In this document: one piece after another, positions 26,718 to 35,151 of the stretch
Numbering within the stretch: position 1 is the stretch's first letter
Layout: every line of letters begins with the position of its first letter
Assembly (NCBI RefSeq): GCF_000830005.1
Contig: NZ_CP010407.1
Span: 7,266,001 to 7,330,000 of the forward strand
Direction: 5' to 3'
From: Streptomyces vietnamensis
Lineage (GTDB): Bacteria > Actinomycetota > Actinomycetes > Streptomycetales > Streptomycetaceae
Length of the DNA stretch: 64,000 bases
Translations under genes and position numbers: made by a program
Notes under the pieces: generated by a model
What the model was told of the DNA's origin: nothing
The model's input: the letters and a program-made list of their open reading frames with translations, nothing else
Databases searched by the model: none

Positions 26718-27734
26718 TCACGGCCGCGGCAGGGGCGCGCGCAGGGCGCTCTCGCCCCGCGACCAGGCGTCCATCACCCGGTCACCGAGCCGCTCCTCCA
26801 GGAGGCAGGTCGCGGCGATGCCGAAGGAGACGTCCGGAGCGAGGTCCGGTTCGTCGTCGAGGAGGCCGCCGACGACCTCGCGGCGCACGAGCTGCTCGTG
26901 GACGGCGTCGGCCTCCACGTGCTCCTCGTAGTACCGCTCCGCGGCCGGTCCCGCGCCGGTCCTGCGCATCGCCGCGGCGATGCGGGAGGCGGCGGGCGGC
27001 GAGGCCGTCTCCAGGGCGGCGAAGTGCCCCACGAGCGCCCCGCGCAGCCTCCGGTGCAGGCCGAACAGCGACATGAGGTTCGAGGCCGCGAGGACCTCGG
27101 CGCCGGCCATGTCCACATGGCGGCCGTAGGCGGGGTCGAGCCCCAGGTCGGCCATCAGCTCCGCGTAGAGCCGGGAGTGCATCCGTTCCGCCCGCCCGCA
27201 CCCGTACTCGTCGTACTCGACGGCCACCATCGCCGCCTTGGCGCGGCCCCGCAGCCGGGGGACCACCCACAGGTGCGGATCGGCCTCCCGCAACTGGTGC
27301 ACGGAGCGCAGCGCGACGTACTCGCGCAGGTGCCACGACTCGCCCGAGGACATCAGGAAATGGGAGACGCCCGTGCCGTCGACCGGCTCCATGAGCAGGA
27401 CGGCCAGCGCCTCGTCGACGTTCGGGCGGTGGCGGCAGTCGTGGCGCAGCGCGCTCTCGAAGCGGTGCTCGAGCAGGGCCCGGACCCTGAGCAGGTCGGG
27501 ATCCCACTCCAGGGTGTCGGGGACGCCCGCGAAGCCCCGGTAACAGAGCTCGTAGCAGAGGTGGAGGGCGAGCTGGAGATCCTCCCCGTACGGTGAACAG
27601 CGCGCGATGTCGGCGGCCCGGGGCAGATCGCCGGGGCCGCCGCCGAGCAGCCGGTTCCGGACCCCCCGGGAGACCTCGCCGCGGGCCTCGGGGGCCTCCG
27701 GCTGGGCCGCGACGTCCGGAGTGAGCAGGGTCAT
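26718..27734 (-). CDS. Heme-oxygenase-like iron-containing redox enzyme (HDO family)
   Basis: 338 residues, all-helical. VEYDEYGCGRAERMH and YYEEHVEADAVHEQL supply the Glu, Asp and His pattern of heme-oxygenase-like diiron oxidases/oxygenases (HDO; pfam Haem_oxygenas_2 or iron-containing redox enzyme). Related enzymes oxidise amines, fatty acids or amino-acid side chains; the substrate here is unknown. ATG at 27734 overlaps the stop of the upstream CDGSH gene by four bases (ATGA), implying translational coupling with a small Fe-S protein that could deliver electrons. Confidence 0.82.
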   Translation of the reverse strand: MTLLTPDVAAQPEAPEARGEVSRGVRNRLLGGGPGDLPRAADIARCSPYGEDLQLALHLCYELCYRGFAGVPDTLEWDPDLLRVRALLEHRFESALRHDCRHRPNVDEALAVLLMEPVDGTGVSHFLMSSGESWHLREYVALRSVHQLREADPHLWVVPRLRGRAKAAMVAVEYDEYGCGRAERMHSRLYAELMADLGLDPAYGRHVDMAGAEVLAASNLMSLFGLHRRLRGALVGHFAALETASPPAASRIAAAMRRTGAGPAAERYYEEHVEADAVHEQLVRREVVGGLLDDEPDLAPDVSFGIAATCLLEERLGDRVMDAWSRGESALRAPLPRP

Positions 27735-28063
27735 GACGTCTCCGCCTCCTCGGCCGGGTCCCGCGGTGCGCGCCGAGCACCTCGCGGGCGGGGGTCCCGG
27801 AGGCGCGGACGGTGGCTCGTGTCGCAGAACGGCGCCCGCAGGCTCCGCCGGCACGTGCAGAGCGCCATCACGGGCCGCTCGCAGAGGATCACCGACCCGT
27901 CCGGCATGACGATCTCCGCGGGTCCCTCCACGAGCAGCGGACCCTCGGGGAGCGGACGGAACCGTGGCGGGGACGTCCGGGGCCGGACGCTCCCGAGGCC
28001 GGCGGCGCCGCCGGCCTCCGGGACCCTCACTCGCGGGGCGCTCTCGTTCGGGGAAGCAGACAT
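27731..28063 (-). CDS. CDGSH-type iron-sulfur protein
   Basis: 110 residues. The C-terminal part has CTCRRSLRAPFCDTSH, the CXCX8-9CDXXH ligand set of CDGSH/mitoNEET 2Fe-2S proteins, which use three Cys and one His. The N-terminal half is Pro/Arg-rich with a GPLLVEGP core typical of the family. ATG at 28063. It overlaps the HDO gene start by four bases, so the two products are probably made in fixed proportion. Confidence 0.87.
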   Translation of the reverse strand: MSASPNESAPRVRVPEAGGAAGLGSVRPRTSPPRFRPLPEGPLLVEGPAEIVMPDGSVILCERPVMALCTCRRSLRAPFCDTSHRPRLRDPRPRGARRAPRDPAEEAETS

Positions 28064-28130
28064 CACCCACACCACCCATCGGCTCGGACCGCGTCGGTAC
28101 GTCGCGACTGCCCCGGCTCCCGGTTCCGAA

Positions 28131-28838
28131 TCACGCCCGGCAGGCGCGGATCACCACGAGCTCCTCGGCACCCGCGCCCGGAGGGATCAGCCCCCGGGCC
28201 GCGAACCAGTCCGCCCGGGCCGCCATCACGGGCCCGAACGGCTCGGTGCGCCGCTCGACGACACGGGCCCGCAGCCCGCCGCGCGCGAGCGCGTCGAGGG
28301 TGGCGGCGACCCCGGAGAGCGAGGACTGGACGAGGAGCAGGACCCCGGACGGCGCCAGGAGGCCCGGGGCCCGTGCGCAGACGCGGTCCAGGAGCAGCCG
28401 GCCGTCGGTGCCGGCGTCCCAGCTCCGCCGCGCGCCGCGCACGGGAGCCCCCGGGTCCTCGCTGGGTACGTAGGGCGGGTTCACGGTGACGAGGTCGAAG
28501 CGTTCGCGCGCCACCGGCGCGTCCAGGTCGCCGCGCAGCGTCCGGATCCGGCAGCCGTGCAACAGCGCGTTGAGCCGGGAGGCGGCGATCGCGGCGCGCG
28601 AGATGTCGACGGCGGTGGCCCGCGCGCCCCGCAGGGCGGCGAGGACCGCGAGGACGCCGGTGCCCGTGCACAGGTCGAGCGAGCGCATCCCGGGCCGCAG
28701 CTCCTCGCGCCGCAGCCGGGCCGCCAGGAGCGCGGTGTCCGCCTGGGGCGCGTACACGCCGGGAAGACGGCACATCCGCAGGGTGCCCGCGGAGTCCCCG
28801 CGGCCGGGCGCCGGGGCGAGCGGGACGGCGTGACCCAC
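28131..28838 (-). CDS. HemK2/PrmC-like class I methyltransferase
   Basis: 235 residues. LDLCTGTGVLAV is the SAM-binding motif I and TVNPPYVPS the NPPY motif of N5-glutamine or adenine-N6 methyltransferases. Resembles the HemK2/MTQ2 branch, which methylates Gln in release factors or Lys in histones in other organisms; the bacterial substrate is not known. GTG at 28838, six bases after the stop of the ligase gene upstream, with GGGGAG overlapping that stop; long upstream extension of the frame is antisense artefact. Confidence 0.82.
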   Translation of the reverse strand: MGHAVPLAPAPGRGDSAGTLRMCRLPGVYAPQADTALLAARLRREELRPGMRSLDLCTGTGVLAVLAALRGARATAVDISRAAIAASRLNALLHGCRIRTLRGDLDAPVARERFDLVTVNPPYVPSEDPGAPVRGARRSWDAGTDGRLLLDRVCARAPGLLAPSGVLLLVQSSLSGVAATLDALARGGLRARVVERRTEPFGPVMAARADWFAARGLIPPGAGAEELVVIRACRA

Positions 28839-28843
28839 GCCGG

Positions 28844-29962
28844 TCAGCTCCCCGTCGTGGCGGCGGCCAGCGCGTCGACCACCGCGCCGAACCGGCGGTG
28901 CCGGAGGAAGACCGCGCGCTGACGCGCGGCGCCGCCGCCGTCCGCGCGGATCCGCTCCCACTGCTCCCAGGCCCAGTCGGTGTCGCCGGCGGAGTCGAGG
29001 CCGGGCTGGGCGAGGACGAGGAGGGCTTCGAGGAGTTCCGCGGCGGGCCGCTCCCGGCCGTCGACCGGATCGAGACCGTTCCCCGTGATGCCCTGGACGG
29101 CGGCGAGCCGATGGGCCCGGAGCAGGATCGGGTCGGGTACCGGCGGCGGGGGGACGCGGGCGTCGACGCGGTCCAGCAGCGTGGCGGCGAGACCGCGGAC
29201 CAGGATCGCGAGCAGCACCACCGTGTCCAGGTCGGCGTTGGTGTCGGCGACCCGGATCTCCAGGGTCGGCACGTGCTCCGAGGGCCGGGCGTGCCAGTAC
29301 ACCATGCGGTCGTCCAGGAGCGTCCCGTCCTCGACCAGGCGCGCCACATGGGCGAGGTACCGGGGCTCGTCGAGCATCGGCGTCGGGCCGACGGTCGGCC
29401 ACCTCGCGTGCTCGACGGCGCGCCGGCTCTGGTAGCCGGTGTCGTACCCGCGGGCGTAGGGCGAGTTCGCGGCCAGCGCCTGGAGCACGGGCAGCCAGGG
29501 CCGCATGTGCTGGGCGAGCGCGAGGGCGCGTCCGCGGTCGAGGGTGCCGACGTGGATGTGGCATCCGCAGACGAGCCCGTCGTCGCGGGCGATTCCGTCC
29601 GGGCGGGTGACGAGGGAGGCGAAGCGGCGGGCCATCAGCCGGTACCGCTCGGTGTCGGTCACCGTCAGGGGCTCCTCGGGCGGCAGTACGGGAGTGCCGG
29701 AGGCGATCGGCACGCAGTGCACGTCCCGGGCCGCCGCGCCCACCGTCGCGCGCAGCCGGGAGAGCTCGTCGCGCAGGTCCCGGCGGCTCGCCGTGGCCCG
29801 CGTGCAGATCTCGACCTGTGCGTTGAAGAACTCGGTCTGGAGCTGTGGGCCGAGCTCGCGGCCCGCCCGCCGGATGACCTCCGGCGCCCGGTTGACCGGG
29901 GCCCTCGTCGCCCGGTCGACCAGGACGAACTCCTCCTCGACACCCATCGTGAGGATCTTCAT
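28844..29962 (-). CDS. GCS2-type glutamate-cysteine ligase-like enzyme (YbdK family)
   Basis: 372 residues. MGVEEEFVLVD at the N-terminus and CGCHIHVG, EIRVADTNADLDT are signatures of carboxylate-amine ligases of the GCS2/YbdK family, which join gamma-carboxyl groups to amines with ATP. In actinomycetes these are weak or uncharacterised gamma-glutamyl-cysteine ligase homologs. AGGAGGAG precedes the ATG. Probably an operon with the HemK2-like gene. A SigB-like promoter is found upstream. Confidence 0.87.
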   Translation of the reverse strand: MKILTMGVEEEFVLVDRATRAPVNRAPEVIRRAGRELGPQLQTEFFNAQVEICTRATASRRDLRDELSRLRATVGAAARDVHCVPIASGTPVLPPEEPLTVTDTERYRLMARRFASLVTRPDGIARDDGLVCGCHIHVGTLDRGRALALAQHMRPWLPVLQALAANSPYARGYDTGYQSRRAVEHARWPTVGPTPMLDEPRYLAHVARLVEDGTLLDDRMVYWHARPSEHVPTLEIRVADTNADLDTVVLLAILVRGLAATLLDRVDARVPPPPVPDPILLRAHRLAAVQGITGNGLDPVDGRERPAAELLEALLVLAQPGLDSAGDTDWAWEQWERIRADGGGAARQRAVFLRHRRFGAVVDALAAATTGS

Positions 29963-29991
29963 CTCGGGCTCCTCCTCGCCTCGGCGCGCGA

Positions 29992-30016
29992 CTACCCGCC
30001 CCCGGGCCCGCCATGC
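29992..30016 (-). promoter_or_regulatory. Candidate SigB-type promoter of the ligase-methyltransferase operon
   Basis: On the minus strand GCAT (30016-30013), a 15-nt spacer and GGGTAG (29997-29992). Same spacing and -10 as the candidate in front of the universal stress protein gene. Start would lie about 20 nt before the ATG at 29962. Confidence 0.5.
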
Positions 30017-30143
30017 CGCCGCCCGCCCGACCGCCGCGGGCCGTCATCCCGTCCATCCGGCGGCCGCGCGGCCGTTTCGGGGCGGCGCCCGGCGGGCACA
30101 CGCCCGCGCGTCAGCGGCACGCACCGGACACGCTACGCCCCCG

Positions 30144-30199
30144 GGCACGCGTCGGCACCGGCACGCGTCGGCACCGGCACCGGCACGCGTCGGCACGGG
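30144..30199. repeat. 16-bp tandem repeat between divergent genes
   Basis: Three copies of GGCACGCGTCGGCACC with an extra GGCACC inserted before the third. Located in the 267-bp gap between the ligase and udgX starts. Confidence 0.82.
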
Positions 30200-30229
30200 C
30201 CGGGCGGGGCCGCTGTCGGGAGGTGCGTG

Positions 30230-30886
30230 ATGACCGGTACCGGCGACCGGGGGGCTTCCCCCGAGGCGTACGACGCCACCCCCTACCTGCCGAGCCGCGG
30301 CGGACTCCCGGCCCACCGCAGGGCGGCGGCGGAGTGCCGGGGCTGCCCCCTCCACCGCGACGCGACCGGGACCGTCTTCGGCCGCGGCGACCCGGACGCG
30401 CGGCTGATGCTGGTCGGCGAGCAACCGGGCGACCAGGAGGACCGCGAGGGCGTCCCCTTCGTGGGGCCCGCCGGACGGCTGCTCCACCGCGCCCTGGCGG
30501 AGGCGGGGATCGACGAGAAGGACCTGTACGTCACCAACGCGGTCAAGCACTTCAAGTTCACCCGCGAGGAGACCCGCGGGCGCCGCATCCACAAGACGCC
30601 CACCCTCCGCGAGACCCGCGCCTGCCGGCCCTGGCTCATGGCCGAACTCCACCTGGTCTCACCCGAGTTGATCGTCGCCCTCGGGGCCACCGCCGGTCGG
30701 GCCCTGCTCGGCCCGGACTTCCGCGTCGGCACGGACCGGGGCGTGCCGAGACCGCTGCCCGGCGCCGGGGACGGCACCCGGGTCCTCGCGACCGTCCACC
30801 CCTCGGCCGTCCTGCGCGCCCCGGACCGCCAGGAGATGTACGCGGGACTCGTCGCCGACCTCCGTACCGCGGCGGACGCCCTGTGA
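30230..30886 (+). CDS. udgX: UdgX-type uracil-DNA glycosylase
   Basis: 218 residues. GEQPGDQEDREGVPFVGPAG is motif A; the family-defining loop reads RGRRIHKTP, matching the KRRIH loop of mycobacterial UdgX, whose His forms a covalent bond with the abasic site after uracil removal. HPSAVLR is motif B. Four Cys (CRGC near the N-terminus, others in VKHF... and TRACRPW regions) fit the Fe-S cluster of family 4-like enzymes only in part, so cluster ligation should be checked by model. Strong GGGAGGTG before the ATG. Stands alone between a repeat array and small genes. Confidence 0.87.
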   Translation: MTGTGDRGASPEAYDATPYLPSRGGLPAHRRAAAECRGCPLHRDATGTVFGRGDPDARLMLVGEQPGDQEDREGVPFVGPAGRLLHRALAEAGIDEKDLYVTNAVKHFKFTREETRGRRIHKTPTLRETRACRPWLMAELHLVSPELIVALGATAGRALLGPDFRVGTDRGVPRPLPGAGDGTRVLATVHPSAVLRAPDRQEMYAGLVADLRTAADAL

Positions 30887-30964
30887 ACGCACGCACGCGG
30901 TTCGGCCCGGCGGCAGCGGGCAGTCGCGACGGGAGGGGGCACGACCGGAAGGGAGGCGGATCCC

Positions 30965-31150
30965 ATGCGTGGGCACGCCGACGACAGGAGGAAGGTACGG
31001 GGCCGAGGACTCGACGACGAGGAGTTCCGGTCGCTGATGAGGGAGGCACACGCCGAGGCGCGGCGTCGCTTCATCGGCCGGCCACCCCGGACCGAACCCG
31101 AACTCGCCCTGCGCACCCAGCACGCCGAGTTCGGTGCCGCCGCCCACTGA
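30965..31150 (+). CDS. Small charged hypothetical protein
   Basis: 61 residues, rich in Arg, Asp and Glu, with a predicted helix around DDEEFRSLMREAHAEARRRF. GGGAGGCGG precedes the ATG. No family recognised. It lies between udgX and another small gene, all plus strand. Confidence 0.55.
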   Translation: MRGHADDRRKVRGRGLDDEEFRSLMREAHAEARRRFIGRPPRTEPELALRTQHAEFGAAAH

Positions 31151-31233
31151 AGGCGCTTCGGGTGCCCGGGATCCCGCAGGACCGTGCCGACCGCGCACCC
31201 TCCCATGCCGCACCTCTCGGGAGGAGCGAACCG

Positions 31234-31407
31234 ATGGACGCACGCAGGAACGAGCCCGTGGCCGAGCGCGCGAGCGTGCTCGCGAGCAGGGAGGAGCTGA
31301 GGGACCACCCCTCCGACGACCCGGTGCACCCGCCGGCGGAGCGGCCGGGCACGAGCGGTTCCCGCCGTTCGCCCGAACAGGGCGAGGAACGGAGCAGCGA
31401 CCGCTGA
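31234..31407 (+). CDS. Small hydrophilic hypothetical protein
   Basis: 57 residues, polar and probably disordered (PERPGTSGSRRSPEQGEERSSDR-type C-terminal half, here paraphrased). GAGGAGCG precedes the ATG. No family recognised; it ends 41 bp before the Vms1-like gene. Confidence 0.55.
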   Translation: MDARRNEPVAERASVLASREELRDHPSDDPVHPPAERPGTSGSRRSPEQGEERSSDR

Positions 31408-31448
31408 CCGCCTCCCATGATCCGCTTCCCACTCCCTTGGTGGACACC

Positions 31449-32597
31449 ATGGACCTCGACTTCCTCAAACCCCTCCTGGAACGCCCCGGCCCCTGGGCCT
31501 CCGTCTTCGTCGAGACCCGCCGGGACACCGAGGACGGGGCACAGATGCAGAAGCTCCGTGACCGCGCCGTCGCCCGGCAGCTCGTCGAGGAGGGCGCGGA
31601 TCCGGCCACCGTCGGCGCGGTCGCCGAACGGCTCCGCGCCGAGCCGACCTCCGGAGCACCGCCCGGACGCGCCCTCTTCGCCGCGGCCGGGGAGATCGTG
31701 CTCGACCTTCCCCTGACGGCGGCCCCGCCCGGCGTCGAGGCGACGTGGTCGAGCCTCCCGCACATCGCGCCGCTCCTGTACCTGCGGAGCGACGAACCGG
31801 CCTGCCATGTGGCCCTCATCGACCGCACCGGCGCCGACCTCGAACTGCGCGGTCCCCTGGGCACGGAGGACACGGGCCGGGCCGAGGGGAAGCAGTGGCA
31901 GGGCCGGGGCCACCGCAGCCTCCCCGCCGACCGGTACGAATGGCACTACAACAACAAGGTCGAGAACGCCTGGGAGGAGACGGCCGACATCATCGCCGCC
32001 GAGCTCGTGCGGCGCTGCCCGCCGGACGCCGGCACCCTCCTCGTCCTGGCCGGCGACGCCCGCGAGCGCAAGGCGGTACGGGACCGGCTCCCGCAGCAGC
32101 TGCGGAGCAACGCCGTCGAGGTCGAGCACGGCAGCCGGGCCCCCGGAGCGTCCGCCGAACTCCTCGACCGCGAGATCGAGGAAGCGCGTTCACGGTACGC
32201 ACGGGAACGCGTGCGCAGCGCCCTCGACGAGTTCCGCAGAGGACGCGGACGGCCCGGTGAGCACCGTCCGGGCCCCATGGACGGCGCCCCCGGTCCGGCC
32301 GCCGAAGGCGTTCCGGCGGTGGTGGAGGCCGTCCGCGAGCACCGGATCGCCACCCTGCTGCTCGGGCACGACGCCGTGGAGGCGGGCCGCCCGGTCTGGG
32401 TCGGCCCCGGCGCGTACGACATCGCCGTGGGCCGTACCGAGGCGAAGAACTGGGGGATCCGCCGCCCGGAGGAGGCACGCGCCGACGACGCCCTGCTGCG
32501 CGCCTGCGTCGCCGCCGACTCCGAAGCCCTCCTGGTACCCGAGGAGACGACGGGCCCGGCCGGCGGTCTCGGCGCGGTCCTGCGCTGGAACGCCTGA
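31449..32597 (+). CDS. Vms1/Rv2629-like eRF1-fold protein
   Basis: 382 residues. The layout is that of actinobacterial Rv2629 homologs and the baeRF2-type eRF1 domain: N-terminal PWASVFVETRRDTED, central Q-rich/WHYNNKVENAWEETA, and C-terminal RIATLLLGHDAVEAGRPVW. Eukaryotic relatives (Vms1/ANKZF1) release nascent chains from stalled ribosomes; mycobacterial Rv2629 is linked to hypoxia and dormancy. ATG at 31449 has no clear ribosome-binding site; an in-frame GTG at 31440 is possible. Followed by a strong terminator. Confidence 0.78.
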   Translation: MDLDFLKPLLERPGPWASVFVETRRDTEDGAQMQKLRDRAVARQLVEEGADPATVGAVAERLRAEPTSGAPPGRALFAAAGEIVLDLPLTAAPPGVEATWSSLPHIAPLLYLRSDEPACHVALIDRTGADLELRGPLGTEDTGRAEGKQWQGRGHRSLPADRYEWHYNNKVENAWEETADIIAAELVRRCPPDAGTLLVLAGDARERKAVRDRLPQQLRSNAVEVEHGSRAPGASAELLDREIEEARSRYARERVRSALDEFRRGRGRPGEHRPGPMDGAPGPAAEGVPAVVEAVREHRIATLLLGHDAVEAGRPVWVGPGAYDIAVGRTEAKNWGIRRPEEARADDALLRACVAADSEALLVPEETTGPAGGLGAVLRWNA

Positions 32598-32608
32598 CCC
32601 GCCGCCGA

Positions 32609-32641
32609 GGAGTTCCGGCGCGCCTCCCGCGCCGGAACTCC
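32609..32641 (+). terminator. Stem-loop terminator
   Basis: A 14-bp perfect stem (GGAGTTCCGGCGCG) with loop CCTCC directly after the Vms1-like gene. Confidence 0.78.
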
Positions 32642-32702
32642 GCGTGGTACGCCCGGCGGCCCCGGACGGTCGCCCCACGGGCGGCCGCCGAGAGGAGCGA
32701 TC

Positions 32703-34100
32703 ATGCACGTTCGTTCGTACTGGATGGAGTCCGCGCCGCCCGGCGTCGTCCGGCCGCCCCTGGAGGGCGACCTCACCGCCGACGTGGTCGTGGTCGGAGC
32801 CGGCATCGCCGGACTCTGCACCGCCCGCGAGCTCGCCCGCGCCGGGCGCGACGTCGTGGTCCTCGAAGCGGACAGGATCGCGGCCGGGGTCTCCGGACAC
32901 ACCACCGGCAAACTGACCTCCCTGCACGGCCTGTGTTACGAGCGCCTGCGCGAGGGCCGGGGAGAGGCGGAGGCCGCGGCGTACGCCGCAGCCCAGGAGG
33001 ACGCCCTGCGCGAGGTGTCGCGCTTCTGCGGGGAGCGGGGCATCGACGCGGAGATCGAGCGCCGGCCCGCGTACACGTACACCCTCGACGAGGCGCGCGC
33101 CGGGACGATCCGGGCGGAGGCGGCGGCCGCCGCCGCGGCGGGCCTGCGGGCCACGGCGGTGACCCGGACGGACCTGCCGTACCCGGTCGCCGCCGCCGTC
33201 CGGGTCGAGGACCAGGCGCAGTTCCATCCCCGCCGCTTCCTGCTCGCCCTGGCGGACGACCTGGTCGCGCTCGGCGGCCGCGTCCACGAGTTCACCCGGG
33301 TCACCGGCCTGCAGGAGGGCGCCGACTGCCGCCTCGCCCTGGAGGGCGGCGGCACGGTCCACGCCCGGGACGTCGTCCTCGCCACCCACTTCCCGATCCA
33401 CTGTCACACCACCCTCCTCATGCGGCTCTCCGTACGCCGCGAGCTGGTCGTCGCCGCCCCCGTGGAGGAGCACCAGGCCCCGTACGGGATGTACCTGACG
33501 GTCGACCAGGGCGTCCGGTCGGTGCGGACCGCCCCGCTCGGCGAGGGCCGGCGGCTGCTGATCGTCGCGGGAGAGGGGTTCACACCCGGCAGCGGAGGCG
33601 TCCCCGAGCGGTACGCCCGCCTGGAGGGCTGGGCGCGCGACCGGCTGCCGGGCTTCGCCGACGCGCCGACGGTCCACCGGTGGGCCGCCCAGGACGTCCA
33701 CACGACCGACGGACTGCCCTGCGTCGGCCATGAACACCCCGACACCCAGCACGTGTACGTCGCCACCGGATTCGGCGGCTGGGGCCTCAGCAACGGCGTC
33801 GCCGCGGGTCGCCTGCTCACCGCCCACCTGACGGGCGCCCCGCGCCCGGCCTGGACGGAACTCTTCGACCCGCGCCGCGTCCTGCCCGTCCGCGAACTCC
33901 CCGAGGTCGTCCGCCGGCAGGCCGGTGTGGCCCGCCACTACGCGGCCGGCCTGCGGCACGGCCGACGCTGCACGCACATGGGCTGCGAACTGGGCTTCGA
34001 CGAGACCGAGCAGACCTGGCAGTGCCCCTGCCACGGCTCGCGCTTCGCCTCCGACGGCACGGTCCTCCAGGGCCCGGCCACCCGCCCCCTGGAGGACTGA
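32703..34100 (+). CDS. FAD-dependent oxidoreductase with shortened Rieske domain
   Basis: 465 residues. VVVGAGIAGLCTARELARAG (residues about 29-48) is the FAD-binding Rossmann motif of the DAO/glycine-oxidase fold, followed by SGHTTGKLTSLHG typical of this oxidoreductase-Rieske fusion family. The C-terminal end has CTHMGC and CPCHGSRF, the two Cys and two His that bind a Rieske 2Fe-2S cluster. The stretch that normally forms the first strands of the Rieske domain is missing: only about 30 residues separate the oxidoreductase end from CTHMGC, so the domain is truncated at its N-side. Substrate unknown. Confidence 0.85.
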   Translation: MHVRSYWMESAPPGVVRPPLEGDLTADVVVVGAGIAGLCTARELARAGRDVVVLEADRIAAGVSGHTTGKLTSLHGLCYERLREGRGEAEAAAYAAAQEDALREVSRFCGERGIDAEIERRPAYTYTLDEARAGTIRAEAAAAAAAGLRATAVTRTDLPYPVAAAVRVEDQAQFHPRRFLLALADDLVALGGRVHEFTRVTGLQEGADCRLALEGGGTVHARDVVLATHFPIHCHTTLLMRLSVRRELVVAAPVEEHQAPYGMYLTVDQGVRSVRTAPLGEGRRLLIVAGEGFTPGSGGVPERYARLEGWARDRLPGFADAPTVHRWAAQDVHTTDGLPCVGHEHPDTQHVYVATGFGGWGLSNGVAAGRLLTAHLTGAPRPAWTELFDPRRVLPVRELPEVVRRQAGVARHYAAGLRHGRRCTHMGCELGFDETEQTWQCPCHGSRFASDGTVLQGPATRPLED

Positions 34101-34286
34101 CCGCCCGGCCCGCCACCGGCAGGGCACCCGCCCCGCGCCGCCTCCCGCCCGTCGAAAGCCGATCGCCCGTCAGGAAGCCGTGTTCCGCCCGTTCCGCCAG
34201 TTGGTCGGGATTCGGTGAAACCTTGCAGCTCCTCGTACCGTCCTCTCACCAGGGAGATGGACAGCAGACGGGGAGTGGGGGATTCC

Positions 34287-35081
34287 ATGGGGCAGGGCAA
34301 GTACACCGCGCACATAGCCGTGGTGGCTTCGGCGGTCGGGCTGAGCCTGGCGGTATGGGGTGCCGCGGCGCTGATGGACAATGAGGCCGCCGCGGGGATG
34401 GGGGGCGCACCGACCTCGCAGTCGCCCGACGCGAAGCCCGGGGCACCGGCCCGGGTGACACCGCGGAAGGTGCCCGAGAGCATCGCGCACGCCGCCGAGG
34501 CGGGGGGTTCGGCCGTGAACATCACGATAGACGACGGCCCCGACCCGCGGTGGACGCCGCAGATGCTCGACATCCTCAAGCAGAACGACGTCAAGGCCGT
34601 GTTCTGCATGGTCGGCCCGATGGCCAAGGCGCACCCCGACATCGTCAAGAGGGTCGTCGCGGAGGGCCACAAGCTCTGCGACCACACGGTGTCCCACGAC
34701 ACCACGATGGACAAGAAGCCCTTCGCGTACCAGAAGCAGGAGATCCTCGACGCGAAGAAGATGATCGACGACGCGTCCGGGGGAGCGAGGATCGACTACT
34801 ACCGGGCGCCCGGCGGCGCGTTCACCCCGGCCAGCCGGCACCTCGCCGCCGGCCTGGGGATGCGGCCGCTCGGCTGGAACGTGGACACGAAGGACTTCGA
34901 GCAGCCGGGCACGGCCTCGATCGTCAACACCGTCAAGAACGAGCTGTCCAACGGGCCCACGATCCTCTTCCACGACGGCGGCGGCGACCGCAGCCAGAGC
35001 GTCGCGGCCCTGCGGCAGGTGCTGCCGTGGCTCAAGGAGAACGGACACGCCTTCAGCTTCCCGGTCGTGACGACCCCCTGA
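34287..35081 (+). CDS. Secreted polysaccharide deacetylase
   Basis: 264 residues. A signal anchor (IAVVASAVGLSLAVWGAAAL) is followed by a Pro/Ala linker and a NodB-homology carbohydrate esterase 4 domain: TIDDGPD (catalytic base and metal Asp), HTVSHD (metal His pair), RAPGGA and FHDGGG. Such enzymes remove N-acetyl groups from peptidoglycan or chitin-like polymers. ATG at 34287 preceded by GGGGGAT. A hairpin follows the stop. Confidence 0.87.
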   Translation: MGQGKYTAHIAVVASAVGLSLAVWGAAALMDNEAAAGMGGAPTSQSPDAKPGAPARVTPRKVPESIAHAAEAGGSAVNITIDDGPDPRWTPQMLDILKQNDVKAVFCMVGPMAKAHPDIVKRVVAEGHKLCDHTVSHDTTMDKKPFAYQKQEILDAKKMIDDASGGARIDYYRAPGGAFTPASRHLAAGLGMRPLGWNVDTKDFEQPGTASIVNTVKNELSNGPTILFHDGGGDRSQSVAALRQVLPWLKENGHAFSFPVVTTP

Positions 35082-35098
35082 GACCCGTACGCCTGCCC

Positions 35099-35130
35099 CA
35101 CGGCCCGAAATCCGCATGCACCGGGCCGTG
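35099..35130 (+). terminator. Stem-loop after the deacetylase gene
   Basis: CACGGCCCG and CGGGCCGTG form a 9-bp perfect stem around a 14-nt loop. It argues against the upstream ATG at 35116, inside the hairpin, as the start of the next gene. Confidence 0.65.
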
Positions 35131-35151
35131 CGGGGCTGGCAGCATGCCCGA

